Source of the DNA: Thermobifida alba
GTDB taxonomy: Bacteria; Actinomycetota; Actinomycetes; Streptosporangiales; Streptosporangiaceae
DNA: 64,000 nt
Assembly (NCBI RefSeq): GCF_023208015.1
Contig: NZ_CP051627.1
Location: 1,178,001 to 1,242,000, forward strand
Reading direction: 5' to 3'
Numbering within the stretch: the first letter of the stretch is position 1; the number at the start of each line of letters is the position of its first letter. The notes under the pieces were generated by a model. It saw only the letters and a list, made by a program, of their open reading frames with translations, ran no database searches and was not told where the DNA came from. Positions 34,201-43,600 of the stretch are shown here, in pieces. The position numbers and the translations under genes are program-made.

Positions 34201-36311
34201 ATCTCATCTCCACGGTGAGCAGGATTCACAGCGCGACGGTCAGGTACCTGCTGTACCGGGAGGTCAACGGCGTCCTCGTCGCCAATTCCGAGCTGGCGTC
34301 GGCCCTGGTGAAGCGGATCAGGGTGTTTCGGGACATCAAGGGCGCGGGGATGCTCCTGATCAGTACGCATCGGGCGGACGAGCTGTACTGCTCCACCAGG
34401 GAGGGTTTCGCGGAGAGGGTGGCGGAGGGCCTGGGCAGGGATTTCGCGCTGCAGTTGGTCCGGCACGAGCGACGGCCTTCCATTCTCTACTACTTTCTGC
34501 GGGGGCTTTGGGAGGCGAGGGCCAGTTACCGCAAGGATGTGGAAAGCAGCGCCCTGGAGCTGATCGTCCGTTCGCTGAAACGCGGGGGCAGTCGCCACTG
34601 GGCGGCGCGGTTGGCGTTGCTGCTCGCTGAGGACGACTATTTCGGCGAGGAGCTGCTGGGCAGGCTGTCGGAGCGGATCGATCCGGAGATCCTCGCGTTG
34701 CGCATGTCGCAGCGGCCGGTGAGGACGGAGAGTTTCGTGCATCTGCACCGGCTCGGGCAGGCCGTTCATCCGGACATTCCTCAGCGTTACCGCGGCATGT
34801 TCGACATGGACGCGATGCTGTCCGATTTCACGGCGGCCAGTCCCGGTGAGGTGGCCCAGAAGCTGAGGGTGGCTGCCAGGACTCTGATGATGAGCGGTTT
34901 TGAGGACGCCGCCATCGTCCTGCTCAGGCGGTTCGGTGAGGTGGCCCCCGCCTGGTCGTGGGGGGAGCAGCTGCGCCGGGCGCAGAGTGTCGAGGAGCTC
35001 ACCCAGACGTTGGACAACCTGCGCAAGTTCGATCCGGCCACGGCGAACATCACGGTGGAGGAACTGGGGACCGTTGCCGGACAGGAGCGGTTCAGTGTCC
35101 TCCAGGATTTCGTGCTGCGTTCGGCTGGCGACCCCAGTCAGGTCACGGAGTTGCTGCGTGCGGTCAACGCGATCGAGCCGAGGTGGGGCCTGGAGCTGTT
35201 GGCCACGCTGCGGCAGCACGGGCAGAGGTGGGAGACGTTCACCAACGAGTTGAAGTACGAACAGGATCCCAGCAGCCAGGGCAGGATCGGACGTCATCTG
35301 GCGAGGATGGGGGTCCTGCCGGGGCGGGGTGACCTTCCGTGGATGAAGGAGCTGGTGGAGGAGAAGTGGCTCAAGGTGGTCCATCTTCTGGCCAGTCCCC
35401 GCGCCGTGACGGAGTTGCTGAAGCTGTCCTTCGTCTGGGACGACCAGTGGGGACAGCGTTTGGCCGGAAACATCGACCACGGCAAGGTCCTCAGCAGGAT
35501 CCGGCTCGGGGCCACGGAGGACCTGCGGGCGGTTCCGGGACTGCTCAACATGCTCTTTCTGACCCGGCAGTACGCCTTGGCCGCGGAGGTCGTCGGGTGT
35601 GTCGAGGCGTTCGACGACGATGACCTGGCCGGTCGGATGGGTTTGGCGGGGGCCTGCCAGCTGCTCCGGCAGCTGTACCGGTACCGGGCTGCGACGGCGG
35701 AGGCGTTCGGGGCGGCGACGGCGAGACTGCTGGATACCGGTCGGCTGCGTCACCTGGTCATCGACCAGGACAGCCATTGGTTCGCCCTGGGGTGGGCTGC
35801 GCAGACGCTGCGGGAGCTGGGGTTGGAGTCGCTGCTGCCGACGGGGGACCCGGTGCTGCGGGGCACCCTCGCCTCGGCGGCTGAGCTGTGCTGGGCTGCG
35901 ACGTGGTATTCCGCTTCCGAGTGGGCACGCGACGTTGTGGGGTGGACTTTTCCGGTCCTGCTGCGTTCGGTGCGTTCCTGGCGGCAGGGCGACCGGCTCG
36001 CCATCGCCCTGGTTGCGGGGGCGCGGTCGGGGAGGGTGGAGGAACTGGTCAGGGACGACGTCTTCTGGAGGCCGATGGTCGATGCCGATACGGGGCTGTT
36101 GACCGTGGCCTTCCGGGAGGCTCTGAAGTACCCGGAGCTCACGGCTGTGTTGAAGGCCCTCAAACCCGCGCTCCAGCAGAGGGTGAGGTCCCGTGTCTAC
36201 CGGATCGATCCGTGGGTCGGGGAACTGCGGAGTCTTGTGGCTCGGGTTCCCGATCCGCCGGGGACGTCGGGGGGGCTGTTCGGTCCGGGGGGACCGTTCG
36301 GGGCCGGGTGA
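31299..36311 (+). CDS. Giant STAND-like NTPase with degenerate Lon/RadA-like domain and helical repeats
   Basis: A 1670-aa protein. Residues 1-180 are unrecognised. Residues about 183-295 resemble a Lon/RadA-type S5-like fold: a helix VEADRAVECARRLL, then SEGTAAGAVAL at the Lon DGPSAG position, then DGRWRPSRHERVAVEAARA. The Lon catalytic Ser and Lys positions are not conserved (Ala235; Arg277 or neighbour). Residues about 390-690 form a P-loop NTPase with Walker A GGPPNSGKT (394-402) and Walker B VLVVIEDLQ (454-462). The remaining 950 residues are helical, suggesting TPR/HEAT-like superhelical repeats that bind a trigger or partner. GTG at 31299 follows GAGGGGAGG. No effector domain with intact catalytic residues is visible, so it probably senses or scaffolds for the caspase protein. 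Confidence 0.75.
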   Translation: MVGSAETENIVAMDAAYEATLALHALAVLTGGSAKAGPDRFVELVRYLAGRGELLSTAYPLPLRPLRYDVEPPLGLGALLAEDLGGAAGLRAELAAVRAAGLLEVVYELAEWAEEAAVSGRSAGRGGAAVALGAPRRDGVHVLLKPVADWSAVAAVAVDFHPVSASAAAATPPAGRVGSASWSPLTRNFVVEADRAVECARRLLAGLGRPQAAGVRAFFDGMAVQSPSTFSEGTAAGAVALTYLAREAGLPSPAELGVFVVADVTADGRWRPSRHERVAVEAARACGLRVLAVGRDGEWSLDGEGGVQGAGTGLAAAAHLLWGEGWQEAQDRWHGELLREHGWKICYVSPGARSCAEFPSAWGRSDGLPVVEPPQVGVLQNQYVDHPRLGTVLGGPPNSGKTVIAYRLARRLEKLRWKVLVMAPSHKSLSAEGFLPALVRAAMALAGLSSRDRVLVVIEDLQPLEAVEIGDAVSSVVSEVGVGVLALARYSAEAVTEWESGTVSPVVAVVGAEEVAALAERMVEECPEVYGGAAQCLPALVKTCNNDLWLLGRLMRELTFDPRRDPLDRVKDLVERHVRERAAGIPRECREPLRLVAALSELGEPVPVEYVPQDVLGSLTDFGVRRVDGGVQIPSQRYADSVLGALASKGKGGSERRRVVVAHLVRLLREQRSERILSLLRVCRSYDPYLLSEILGDDEVGAGVAEWTQAGDVSTVASALVVCDRVMRPGWVAELLPKLIRRVVEGAGLSARRLSQVLRLIIRHHHHIQESDLDAFMEWLSNPETGLVRALNGATTMEERYFLARNVFRLYRGSAAELVVENQERFLQEVNPASARDLIGVRRLDKLVARCLRQTEGLHFRRPLETEPQVQDLLEYSPPPGTGAGALMAWLSIQVHFRRSADWDELISSYRTHLANALRRSAPSEIAAALNDLAENHRGFCTRLLNTLRVADQLRGVLRDATPAEAANLISTVSRIHSATVRYLLYREVNGVLVANSELASALVKRIRVFRDIKGAGMLLISTHRADELYCSTREGFAERVAEGLGRDFALQLVRHERRPSILYYFLRGLWEARASYRKDVESSALELIVRSLKRGGSRHWAARLALLLAEDDYFGEELLGRLSERIDPEILALRMSQRPVRTESFVHLHRLGQAVHPDIPQRYRGMFDMDAMLSDFTAASPGEVAQKLRVAARTLMMSGFEDAAIVLLRRFGEVAPAWSWGEQLRRAQSVEELTQTLDNLRKFDPATANITVEELGTVAGQERFSVLQDFVLRSAGDPSQVTELLRAVNAIEPRWGLELLATLRQHGQRWETFTNELKYEQDPSSQGRIGRHLARMGVLPGRGDLPWMKELVEEKWLKVVHLLASPRAVTELLKLSFVWDDQWGQRLAGNIDHGKVLSRIRLGATEDLRAVPGLLNMLFLTRQYALAAEVVGCVEAFDDDDLAGRMGLAGACQLLRQLYRYRAATAEAFGAATARLLDTGRLRHLVIDQDSHWFALGWAAQTLRELGLESLLPTGDPVLRGTLASAAELCWAATWYSASEWARDVVGWTFPVLLRSVRSWRQGDRLAIALVAGARSGRVEELVRDDVFWRPMVDADTGLLTVAFREALKYPELTAVLKALKPALQQRVRSRVYRIDPWVGELRSLVARVPDPPGTSGGLFGPGGPFGAG

Positions 36312-36481
36312 CCGCTGTCCTTTCGGGGGTGAGGGCGTGGCGGTTTGGGGCCGGCCTGGTCGGGGTGCTGTGGTGGGCCTGGGCCGGGTGGGCTGTGGTT
36401 TCGGTGGGGAGTGCCGGGCAGGGGGTTCGTGGGCGGGGGGAAAATTCGGCGGCGGTGGCCCGGGGGTCTGCACTAGGGTGA
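36308..36481 (+). CDS. Possible 57-aa single-pass membrane peptide ending the module
   Basis: GTG at 36308 overlaps the stop of the giant NTPase as GTGA, the same junction used by most operon pairs here. The frame reads MTAVLSGVRAWRFG, then a Trp-rich hydrophobic stretch of about 22 residues (GLVGVLWWAWAGWAVVSVG), then a basic/polar tail, and stops at 36481. It has no separate ribosome-binding site, so it would rely on coupling. GC-rich DNA gives hydrophobic-looking frames by chance, and no homologue is known to me. If real, a membrane anchor or pore-type effector is conceivable. Confidence 0.35.
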   Translation: MTAVLSGVRAWRFGAGLVGVLWWAWAGWAVVSVGSAGQGVRGRGENSAAVARGSALG

Positions 36482-36521
36482 CGCGAGTTATCCGACCCGG
36501 ACGACAAGTTGGAGTAGTTGC

Positions 36522-37109
36522 ATGCGGGAACTCGTCTACTGCATCTCCGTCACCATTGACGGCCGCATCGCCGGCCCCGGGGGAGAGTACGAGTTCTTCC
36601 CCCTGGGGGATGAGGAGCAGGCGGCCGCCTACAGCGAGTGGAGCCAGACCCACTATCCGGACATTCTTCCCACGCATGTGCGTGCCGCCCTGGGGGTGGG
36701 CGAGGCGCCCAACCGGCACTTCGACACCGTGGTGATGGGGCGGGGCGCTTATCAGCCCGCGTTGGACGCGGGGATCACCAGCCCGTACGGGCACCTGCGC
36801 CAGTACGTGGTCTCCAGCACGCTGGAGGCGGGTCTCGATCCGGCGGTGACCGTGGTCGACGGCGATCCGGTGGCCTTGGTGCGTGAGCTCAAGCAGCAGG
36901 AGGGCAAGGACATCTGGTTGTGCGGGGGCGGTCGGCTCGCGGGTGCGTTGCTGGGGGAGATCGACCGGATGGTCGTGCGGACCTATCCGGTGGTCGCGGG
37001 TGCGGGGATCCCGGTGTTCGACGGGGAGTTCGACCCCACCCTGTTCACGGTGGAGGACCGCAGGTCCTTTGCCAACGGTGTCACCGTCACCTGGTTCGCC
37101 CGGCGGTAG
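36522..37109 (+). CDS. Dihydrofolate-reductase/RibD-C-fold reductase
   Basis: A 195-aa protein beginning MRELVYCISVTIDGRIAG, the opening typical of the RibD C-terminal/DHFR-like family. It continues with VVMGRGAYQPALDAG and YVVSSTLEAG, and has the NADPH-binding turn LCGGGRLAGALLGEIDR (about residues 128-144). Members reduce pterin- or flavin-related or unidentified small molecules. GGAG precedes the ATG. It has a higher-GC wobble than the module upstream and its own promoter-like region, so I treat it as a separate gene. Confidence 0.8.
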   Translation: MRELVYCISVTIDGRIAGPGGEYEFFPLGDEEQAAAYSEWSQTHYPDILPTHVRAALGVGEAPNRHFDTVVMGRGAYQPALDAGITSPYGHLRQYVVSSTLEAGLDPAVTVVDGDPVALVRELKQQEGKDIWLCGGGRLAGALLGEIDRMVVRTYPVVAGAGIPVFDGEFDPTLFTVEDRRSFANGVTVTWFARR

Positions 37110-37269
37110 GGCCGTGGTGGGTGTCCGGTCGGTGGGCGCGGGGCGTCGGCGGGACCGGGAGTTCGACCTTGCTTGAGGTTGTCGTGGTGCGGGGGGTGTC
37201 CGTGGTGGTTTGACCTCAACCGTGGTTGAGGGTGCAGAGTGGGGGTGACCCCAGCGGAAGATCCGCTCC

Positions 37270-37301
37270 CGTGGTTCGGGGCCGTGCGGCCCCGAACCAC
37301 G
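37270..37301. terminator. 15-bp stem terminator between convergent genes
   Basis: Perfect arms 37270-37284 and 37287-37301 with a 2-nt loop, between the reductase (stop 37109) and the leftward synthetase (stop at 37364). Confidence 0.75.
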
Positions 37302-37363
37302 CATTGTTGTGGGGGAGGGCGGCCTTGCCGGGCGGGCCGCCTCGGTGCGGGTGGCGTGCGGGG

Positions 37364-39025
<1,662 letters not shown>

Positions 39026-39141
39026 CGGGGTTCCCAATCCTTCACTCGGTTGCGGTGAGTACTGGGGGTTGTGGGGTGTGCGGGTGCGGGGGTGATGTGG
39101 AAGACCACAATAGATGTGATGCGGGGCACACTAACCCTTCT

Positions 39142-39207
39142 TTGACTTTGACGTCAAGTTCACAGGAGAAAACTCGGTTCTGTCAATGAACTTGACGTCA
39201 AAGTCAA
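39142..39207. promoter_or_regulatory. Two inverted motif-B operators in a divergent promoter
   Basis: Site 1 (39142-39162) reads TTGAC-TT-TGACGTCA-AG-TTCA. Site 2 (39187-39207) is its exact reverse complement over all 21 bases. The TGACGTCA cores are 44 bp apart, about four helical turns, which suits two repressor dimers on one face of DNA. They lie between the synthetase (start 39025) and the carboxyltransferase (start 39227). Confidence 0.75.
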
Positions 39208-39226
39208 AAATCCCTACTTTGGGGGC

Positions 39227-40750
39227 ATGACCGAGCACGAGGCCCCCCCGCACCCCGCAGGCCCGCACGGCGAACTCCTCCGCCGCCTCGAAGCGGCCGA
39301 CCCGGCCCCGAAAGCCCCCCGGGAACTGTCCGCACGGGGACGCGCCGAACTGCTGTGCGACCCCGGAACCTTCACCCCCACCGGAGCGCTGCGGCGCAGC
39401 CACAGCCGCCAGGAAGGCCCCCGCTTCGACGGCGACGGAGTCGTGACCGGCTGGGGCACGATCCAGGGCCGCCCCGTCGCCGTGGTCAGCCACGAGTTCG
39501 CCCGGGGCGGCGGCTCGATCGGCACGGGATTCGCGGCGAAGGTCGCGCGCCTGCAGGACCTGGCCGTCCAACGGCGGATGCCCGTCGTCTACCTCAACGA
39601 CTCCGGCGGCGCCCGCATCCACGAGGGCATCGAGTCCCTCGACGGCTGCGGCGCCATCTTCCGGCGCAACGTGCTGGCCCGGGAGGTGGTCCCCCAACTG
39701 TCTGTCGTCATGGGACCGTGCGCCGGCGCGGCCGCCTACTCCCCGGCACTCACCGACTGGACCGTCATGGTCCGTGGAAGCGGCCACATGTTCCTGACCG
39801 GACCCGACGTGGTCCGCGCGGCCACCGGGGAGGAGGTCACCCCCGACGAGATCGGCGGCGCCGCCCTGCACACCCAGCTCAGCGGCGTGGCGCACCTCGC
39901 GGCCGACACCGACGCCGAGGCCCTGGCCGCGGTGCGGCGCATCCTCGGCTACCTCCCCTCCTGGCGCGGCGGGGCCCTGCCGACCACCGCGCCGCGCCGG
40001 CCCGACCCCGCGGCCGCCGGCCGGCTGGCCGGCCTCGTCCCCCGACGCAGCAGCAGCCCCTTCGACATGCGCGACCTGCTGCGCGGCGTGGTCGACGGCT
40101 CCGAGTTCTTCGAGCTCATGCCGGGGTACGCGCCCAGCGTCATCACCGCTTTCGCCCGGCTGGGCGGGGTCCCGGTCGGCGTCGTCGCCTCCCAGCCCAT
40201 GCGGCGCGGCGGCATCCTGGACATCGCCAGCTCCCGCAAGACCGCCAGGTTCGTACGGTTCTGCGGCCGCTTCGGCCTGCCGGTCCTCACCTTCGTCGAC
40301 GTGCCCGGCTTCATGCCCGGCACCCGGCAGGAGAGCGGGGGCATCATCACCGAGGGCGCGGAGGTGCTCGCCGCCTACGTCGAGACCCGCACCCCGCGGT
40401 TGACCGTCGTGGTCCGCAAGGCCTTCGGCGGGGCGTTCATCGCCCTGGGCTCCAAGTCGCTGGGCGCCGACTTCGCCTGGGCCTACCCCGATTCCGAACT
40501 CGCGGTGATGGGGCCGGCGGGTGCGGTCAACATCCTGCACCGGCGCCGGCTCGCGCAGGCCGAGGACCCCGAGGCGCTGCGCCGGGAACTGGCCGACGAC
40601 TACCGCGAACGCGTCACGCGGCCCTTCGCCGCCGCGGAGACGGGAATCGTCGACGACATCATCCTGCCGGAGCAGACGCGGGCCACGCTGCTGGCCGCGC
40701 TCGCCCTGTACCACCCCGGCGCGGCCGAGGAGACGGCCCCGCCGTCCTGA
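39227..40750 (+). CDS. Acyl-CoA carboxylase carboxyltransferase (beta) subunit
   Basis: A 507-aa crotonase-fold carboxyltransferase. The N-terminal half has VYLNDSGGARIHEGIESL and MGPCAGAAAYSPALTD, and the C-terminal half has DVPGFMPGTRQE and VVVRKAFGGAFIAL. Both active-site halves of the AccD/PccB family are present. With biotin it transfers carboxyl to or from an acyl-CoA. The next gene supplies a separate biotin carrier, but no biotin carboxylase is encoded in the window. First gene of an operon running to 48669. Confidence 0.9.
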   Translation: MTEHEAPPHPAGPHGELLRRLEAADPAPKAPRELSARGRAELLCDPGTFTPTGALRRSHSRQEGPRFDGDGVVTGWGTIQGRPVAVVSHEFARGGGSIGTGFAAKVARLQDLAVQRRMPVVYLNDSGGARIHEGIESLDGCGAIFRRNVLAREVVPQLSVVMGPCAGAAAYSPALTDWTVMVRGSGHMFLTGPDVVRAATGEEVTPDEIGGAALHTQLSGVAHLAADTDAEALAAVRRILGYLPSWRGGALPTTAPRRPDPAAAGRLAGLVPRRSSSPFDMRDLLRGVVDGSEFFELMPGYAPSVITAFARLGGVPVGVVASQPMRRGGILDIASSRKTARFVRFCGRFGLPVLTFVDVPGFMPGTRQESGGIITEGAEVLAAYVETRTPRLTVVVRKAFGGAFIALGSKSLGADFAWAYPDSELAVMGPAGAVNILHRRRLAQAEDPEALRRELADDYRERVTRPFAAAETGIVDDIILPEQTRATLLAALALYHPGAAEETAPPS

Positions 40751-40794
40751 CGCAAGACCCCCTGACCCCCGGTGACCGAACGGAGTGGGACGAC

Positions 40795-41013
40795 ATGCCG
40801 CATGAAGTGTTGGCGGAACTGCCGGGCAACGTCTGGCAGGTGCTGGTCGAGACCGGCCAGCGCGTTGCGACCGGTGAGTACCTGCTGGTCATGGAGACGA
40901 TGAAGATGGAGATCCCGGTCCTGGCGGAGGTGGACGGCTCGGTCGCGGAGGTGCGGGTCGCCCCCGGGGACCGGGTGCGGGAAGGCGACACCCTGGTGGT
41001 GGTGGAGCCGTGA
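40795..41013 (+). CDS. Stand-alone biotin carboxyl carrier protein
   Basis: A 72-aa biotinyl domain with the canonical biotinylation sequence LVMETMKMEIPV (lysine near residue 37), preceded by GNVWQVLVETGQRV and followed by AGDRVREGDTL-like sequence. It should be biotinylated and serve the carboxyltransferase encoded 44 bp upstream. ATG at 40795 follows CGGAG. Its stop overlaps the MaoC start (GTGA). Confidence 0.88.
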   Translation: MPHEVLAELPGNVWQVLVETGQRVATGEYLLVMETMKMEIPVLAEVDGSVAEVRVAPGDRVREGDTLVVVEP

Positions 41014-41471
41014 CCGTCTTCGCTGATGCCGCCGAACTGCTCGCCGCCCAGGGGCGGGAGCTGGGGGTGGGCCCGTGGATCACGATCGACCAGGACCGCA
41101 TCGACCTGTTCGCTGAGGCCACCGGTGACCGCCAGTGGATCCACGTCGACCCCGAGCGTGCCGCACAGGGGCCGTTCGGGGCCACCGTCGCCCACGGCTA
41201 CCTCACCCTGTCCCTGCTGGCCTCGATGCTGGGCGAGTTGCTGCGGGTGCCCACCGCCGCCATGGCCGTCAACTACGGGCTGGACCGGGTCCGCTTCCCC
41301 GCCCCGGTCCTCTGCGGGTCGCGGGTGCGGGCCCGGGCGGGCATCCACCAGACGTCCCGGGTGGGTGAGGCCGTCCAGGTCGCCGTCGACCTGGTGGTGG
41401 AGGTGGAGGGGACCGACAAACCGGCGTGCGTGGCGCGGATGCTGGCCCGCTACTACTTCAGGGCCGCCTGA
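41010..41471 (+). CDS. MaoC-like (R)-enoyl-CoA hydratase
   Basis: A 153-aa single hot-dog protein. The hydratase-2 motif spans TGDRQWIHVDPERAAQGPFG and VAHGYLTLSLL (about 39-69), with the catalytic Asp and His present. It adds water to an enoyl-CoA. The GTG start overlaps the carrier stop. Together with the DUF35 and SCP-x-type genes downstream the set resembles the MaoC/DUF35/aldolase group of sterol side-chain degradation (ChsH1, ChsH2, Ltp2). Confidence 0.88.
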   Translation: MTVFADAAELLAAQGRELGVGPWITIDQDRIDLFAEATGDRQWIHVDPERAAQGPFGATVAHGYLTLSLLASMLGELLRVPTAAMAVNYGLDRVRFPAPVLCGSRVRARAGIHQTSRVGEAVQVAVDLVVEVEGTDKPACVARMLARYYFRAA

Positions 41472-41514
41472 CGTGCTCGCTGGGACGCCGACGGACAGGA
41501 GTGGTGGCAACACC

Positions 41515-42762
41515 GTGTCGACACCGACGATCGAAGAGTTCATCCGTGAGGCCGAGCAGTGGCTGGAATCGACGGGGCTGCCCAGGCGCAGGAGCGAGGG
41601 CGAGGCGGCCTGGGGGGAGGGCGAGCACGACGTCTCCGTCTTCCACAACCTGGACCACGAGGCCGAACGGGCGCTGCTGGGGCGGTTGCAGGACTGGCAG
41701 CGGCGCAAGTTCGAGGCCGGGTTCGGTGCGCTGACCTGGCCTGAGGAGTACGGCGGCCGCGGGCTGCCGGTGGCCTACGAGGACGCCTTCGCCGAAGTGG
41801 AGGGGCGTTATGAGACCCCCCGGGCGCACGAGCTGTTCTCCGTGACCCTGCACCTGATCGCCCCGACCATCCGGCTGCTGGGCACGCCGCAGCAGCGGGA
41901 GCGTCTGATCCGTCCCCTGCTGGCCGGCCGGGAGCTGGCCTGCCAGCTGTTCTCCGAACCCGAGGCGGGCTCCGACCTGGCCGCGTTGGGCACGCGCGCG
42001 GTGCGTGACGGCGACTCCTGGGTCGTCACCGGCCAGAAGGTGTGGAGTTCGGGGGCGCAGTTCGCCCAGTGGGGGCAGTTGCTGGCCCGGACCGATCCCG
42101 ATGTTCCCAAGCACGCGGGGATCACCGCGTTCATGGTCCCCATGGACCTGCCCGGGGTGGAGGTGCGGCCGCTGCGTCAGATGTCCGGCGGCACCAGTTT
42201 CAACGAGGTGTTCCTGACGGAGGTGCGGGTTCCCGACGCGCTGCGGTTGGGGCAGGTCGGGCAGGGCTGGCAGGTCGCTTTGACCACCCTCGGGTTCGAG
42301 CGTCAGGCCAGTTCCGCCAACGAGCACGTCGGCGGCACCTGGGAGCAGTTGCTGGCGCTGGCCCGCTGGGCCGGGGCCGACCGTGATCCGCTGGTGCGCC
42401 AGGGCCTGGCGCGGGTCGCCATCGGGCAGCGGCTGGCCCGGGTCGCCAACGCCCGCGACCGCAGCGACCGGGAGAACGGGCGGCCGCTCGGCGCGGTCGG
42501 GTCGGTCCGCAAACTGCAGTGGGTGCGTCGCATGCTCGCCGTCTCCGAGGTCGCCCGTGATGTTCTCGGGCCGCGTCTGGTGGTCGACAGCGGGGAGTGG
42601 GGCACCTACTCGTGGTCGCAGCACGTGCTGGGAGTCCCCGGGTACCGCATCGCCGGCGGGAGCGACGAGATCCAGCGCACCATCATCGCCGAACGTCTGC
42701 TCGGGCTTCCGCCCGAGCCGCGTGAGGACCGTGACAAGCCGTGGAAAGAGGTACGACGGTGA
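41515..42762 (+). CDS. Acyl-CoA dehydrogenase
   Basis: A 415-aa FAD enzyme of normal length. Motifs are LTWPEEYGGRGL, LACQLFSEPEAGSDLAAL (about 130-147), VVTGQKVWSSGA and the C-terminal YRIAGGSDEIQRTIIAERLLGLP. Desaturates an acyl-CoA and passes electrons to ETF. The start is taken at GTG 41515; AGGAG is 14 bp upstream, and no better in-frame start exists. Its stop overlaps the SDR start (GTGA). Confidence 0.9.
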   Translation: MSTPTIEEFIREAEQWLESTGLPRRRSEGEAAWGEGEHDVSVFHNLDHEAERALLGRLQDWQRRKFEAGFGALTWPEEYGGRGLPVAYEDAFAEVEGRYETPRAHELFSVTLHLIAPTIRLLGTPQQRERLIRPLLAGRELACQLFSEPEAGSDLAALGTRAVRDGDSWVVTGQKVWSSGAQFAQWGQLLARTDPDVPKHAGITAFMVPMDLPGVEVRPLRQMSGGTSFNEVFLTEVRVPDALRLGQVGQGWQVALTTLGFERQASSANEHVGGTWEQLLALARWAGADRDPLVRQGLARVAIGQRLARVANARDRSDRENGRPLGAVGSVRKLQWVRRMLAVSEVARDVLGPRLVVDSGEWGTYSWSQHVLGVPGYRIAGGSDEIQRTIIAERLLGLPPEPREDRDKPWKEVRR

Positions 42763-43535
42763 GGCCGAACACCGGTGGCGGGGCAGTCCTGGAGGGCAAG
42801 GTCGCGCTGGTCACGGGGGGCAGTCGAGGGCTGGGGCGCGAGATCGTGCTGGCTTTCGCCCGCGCCGGCGCCGACGTCGTCATCACCAGCCGCAAGCTGG
42901 ACAGCTGTCGGGAGCTGGCCGAGCACGTCCGTGCGGAGACCGGGCGGCGTGCCCTGCCGTACGCCGCGCACGTCGGGGACTGGGAGCAGCTCGACGAGCT
43001 GGTCGAGGCGGCCTACGGTGCGTTCGGCCGTGTCGACGTCCTGGTCAACAACGCCGGGATCGCGCCGCTGTACCCGAGTCTGGACCAGGTCAGCGAGACG
43101 CTGTTCGACAAGGTCGTCGGCGTCAACCTGAAGGGCCCCTTCCGGTTGAGTGCGCTGGTCGGCGGGCGTATGGCGGCGGGGGACGGCGGTTCGATCATCA
43201 ACATCAGCAGTATCGCCGCGGTGCGTCCCACCCCCAACGAGCTGCCCTATGCGGCGGCCAAGGCGGGCCTGAACACCATCACCGCGGGTTTTGCGCAGGC
43301 CCTGGGGCCGAAGGTGCGGGTCAACGCGATCATGGCCGGTCCCTTCCTGACCGACATCAGCAGGGCGTGGGACATGGAGGCGTTCGAGCGGGACGCCGCG
43401 CGTTTCCCGCTGCGGCGGGGCGGGCGTCCGGAGGAGATCGTCGGTGCGGCGCTGTACCTGGCGGGTGAGGCGTCCAGTTACACCACCGGTGCGGTGATCG
43501 CCGTCGACGGCGGTCGTTCCGCGATGACGATGTAG
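42759..43535 (+). CDS. Short-chain dehydrogenase/reductase
   Basis: A 258-aa SDR with TGGSRGLGREIVLAF near the N-terminus, NNAGIAPLY, serine in NISSIAAV, YAAAK as the catalytic Tyr-Lys pair and a final AVDGG. All catalytic residues are intact. GTG at 42759 overlaps the upstream stop and has AGAGG eight bases before it. It likely oxidises the product of the MaoC hydratase. Confidence 0.9.
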   Translation: MRPNTGGGAVLEGKVALVTGGSRGLGREIVLAFARAGADVVITSRKLDSCRELAEHVRAETGRRALPYAAHVGDWEQLDELVEAAYGAFGRVDVLVNNAGIAPLYPSLDQVSETLFDKVVGVNLKGPFRLSALVGGRMAAGDGGSIINISSIAAVRPTPNELPYAAAKAGLNTITAGFAQALGPKVRVNAIMAGPFLTDISRAWDMEAFERDAARFPLRRGGRPEEIVGAALYLAGEASSYTTGAVIAVDGGRSAMTM

Positions 43536-43600
43536 CGGCCCGCCGTGTGGAGCGCAGACAGGATGCGCCCCGCGTCGGCGGGGCGGACCAAGGAGGCGAG

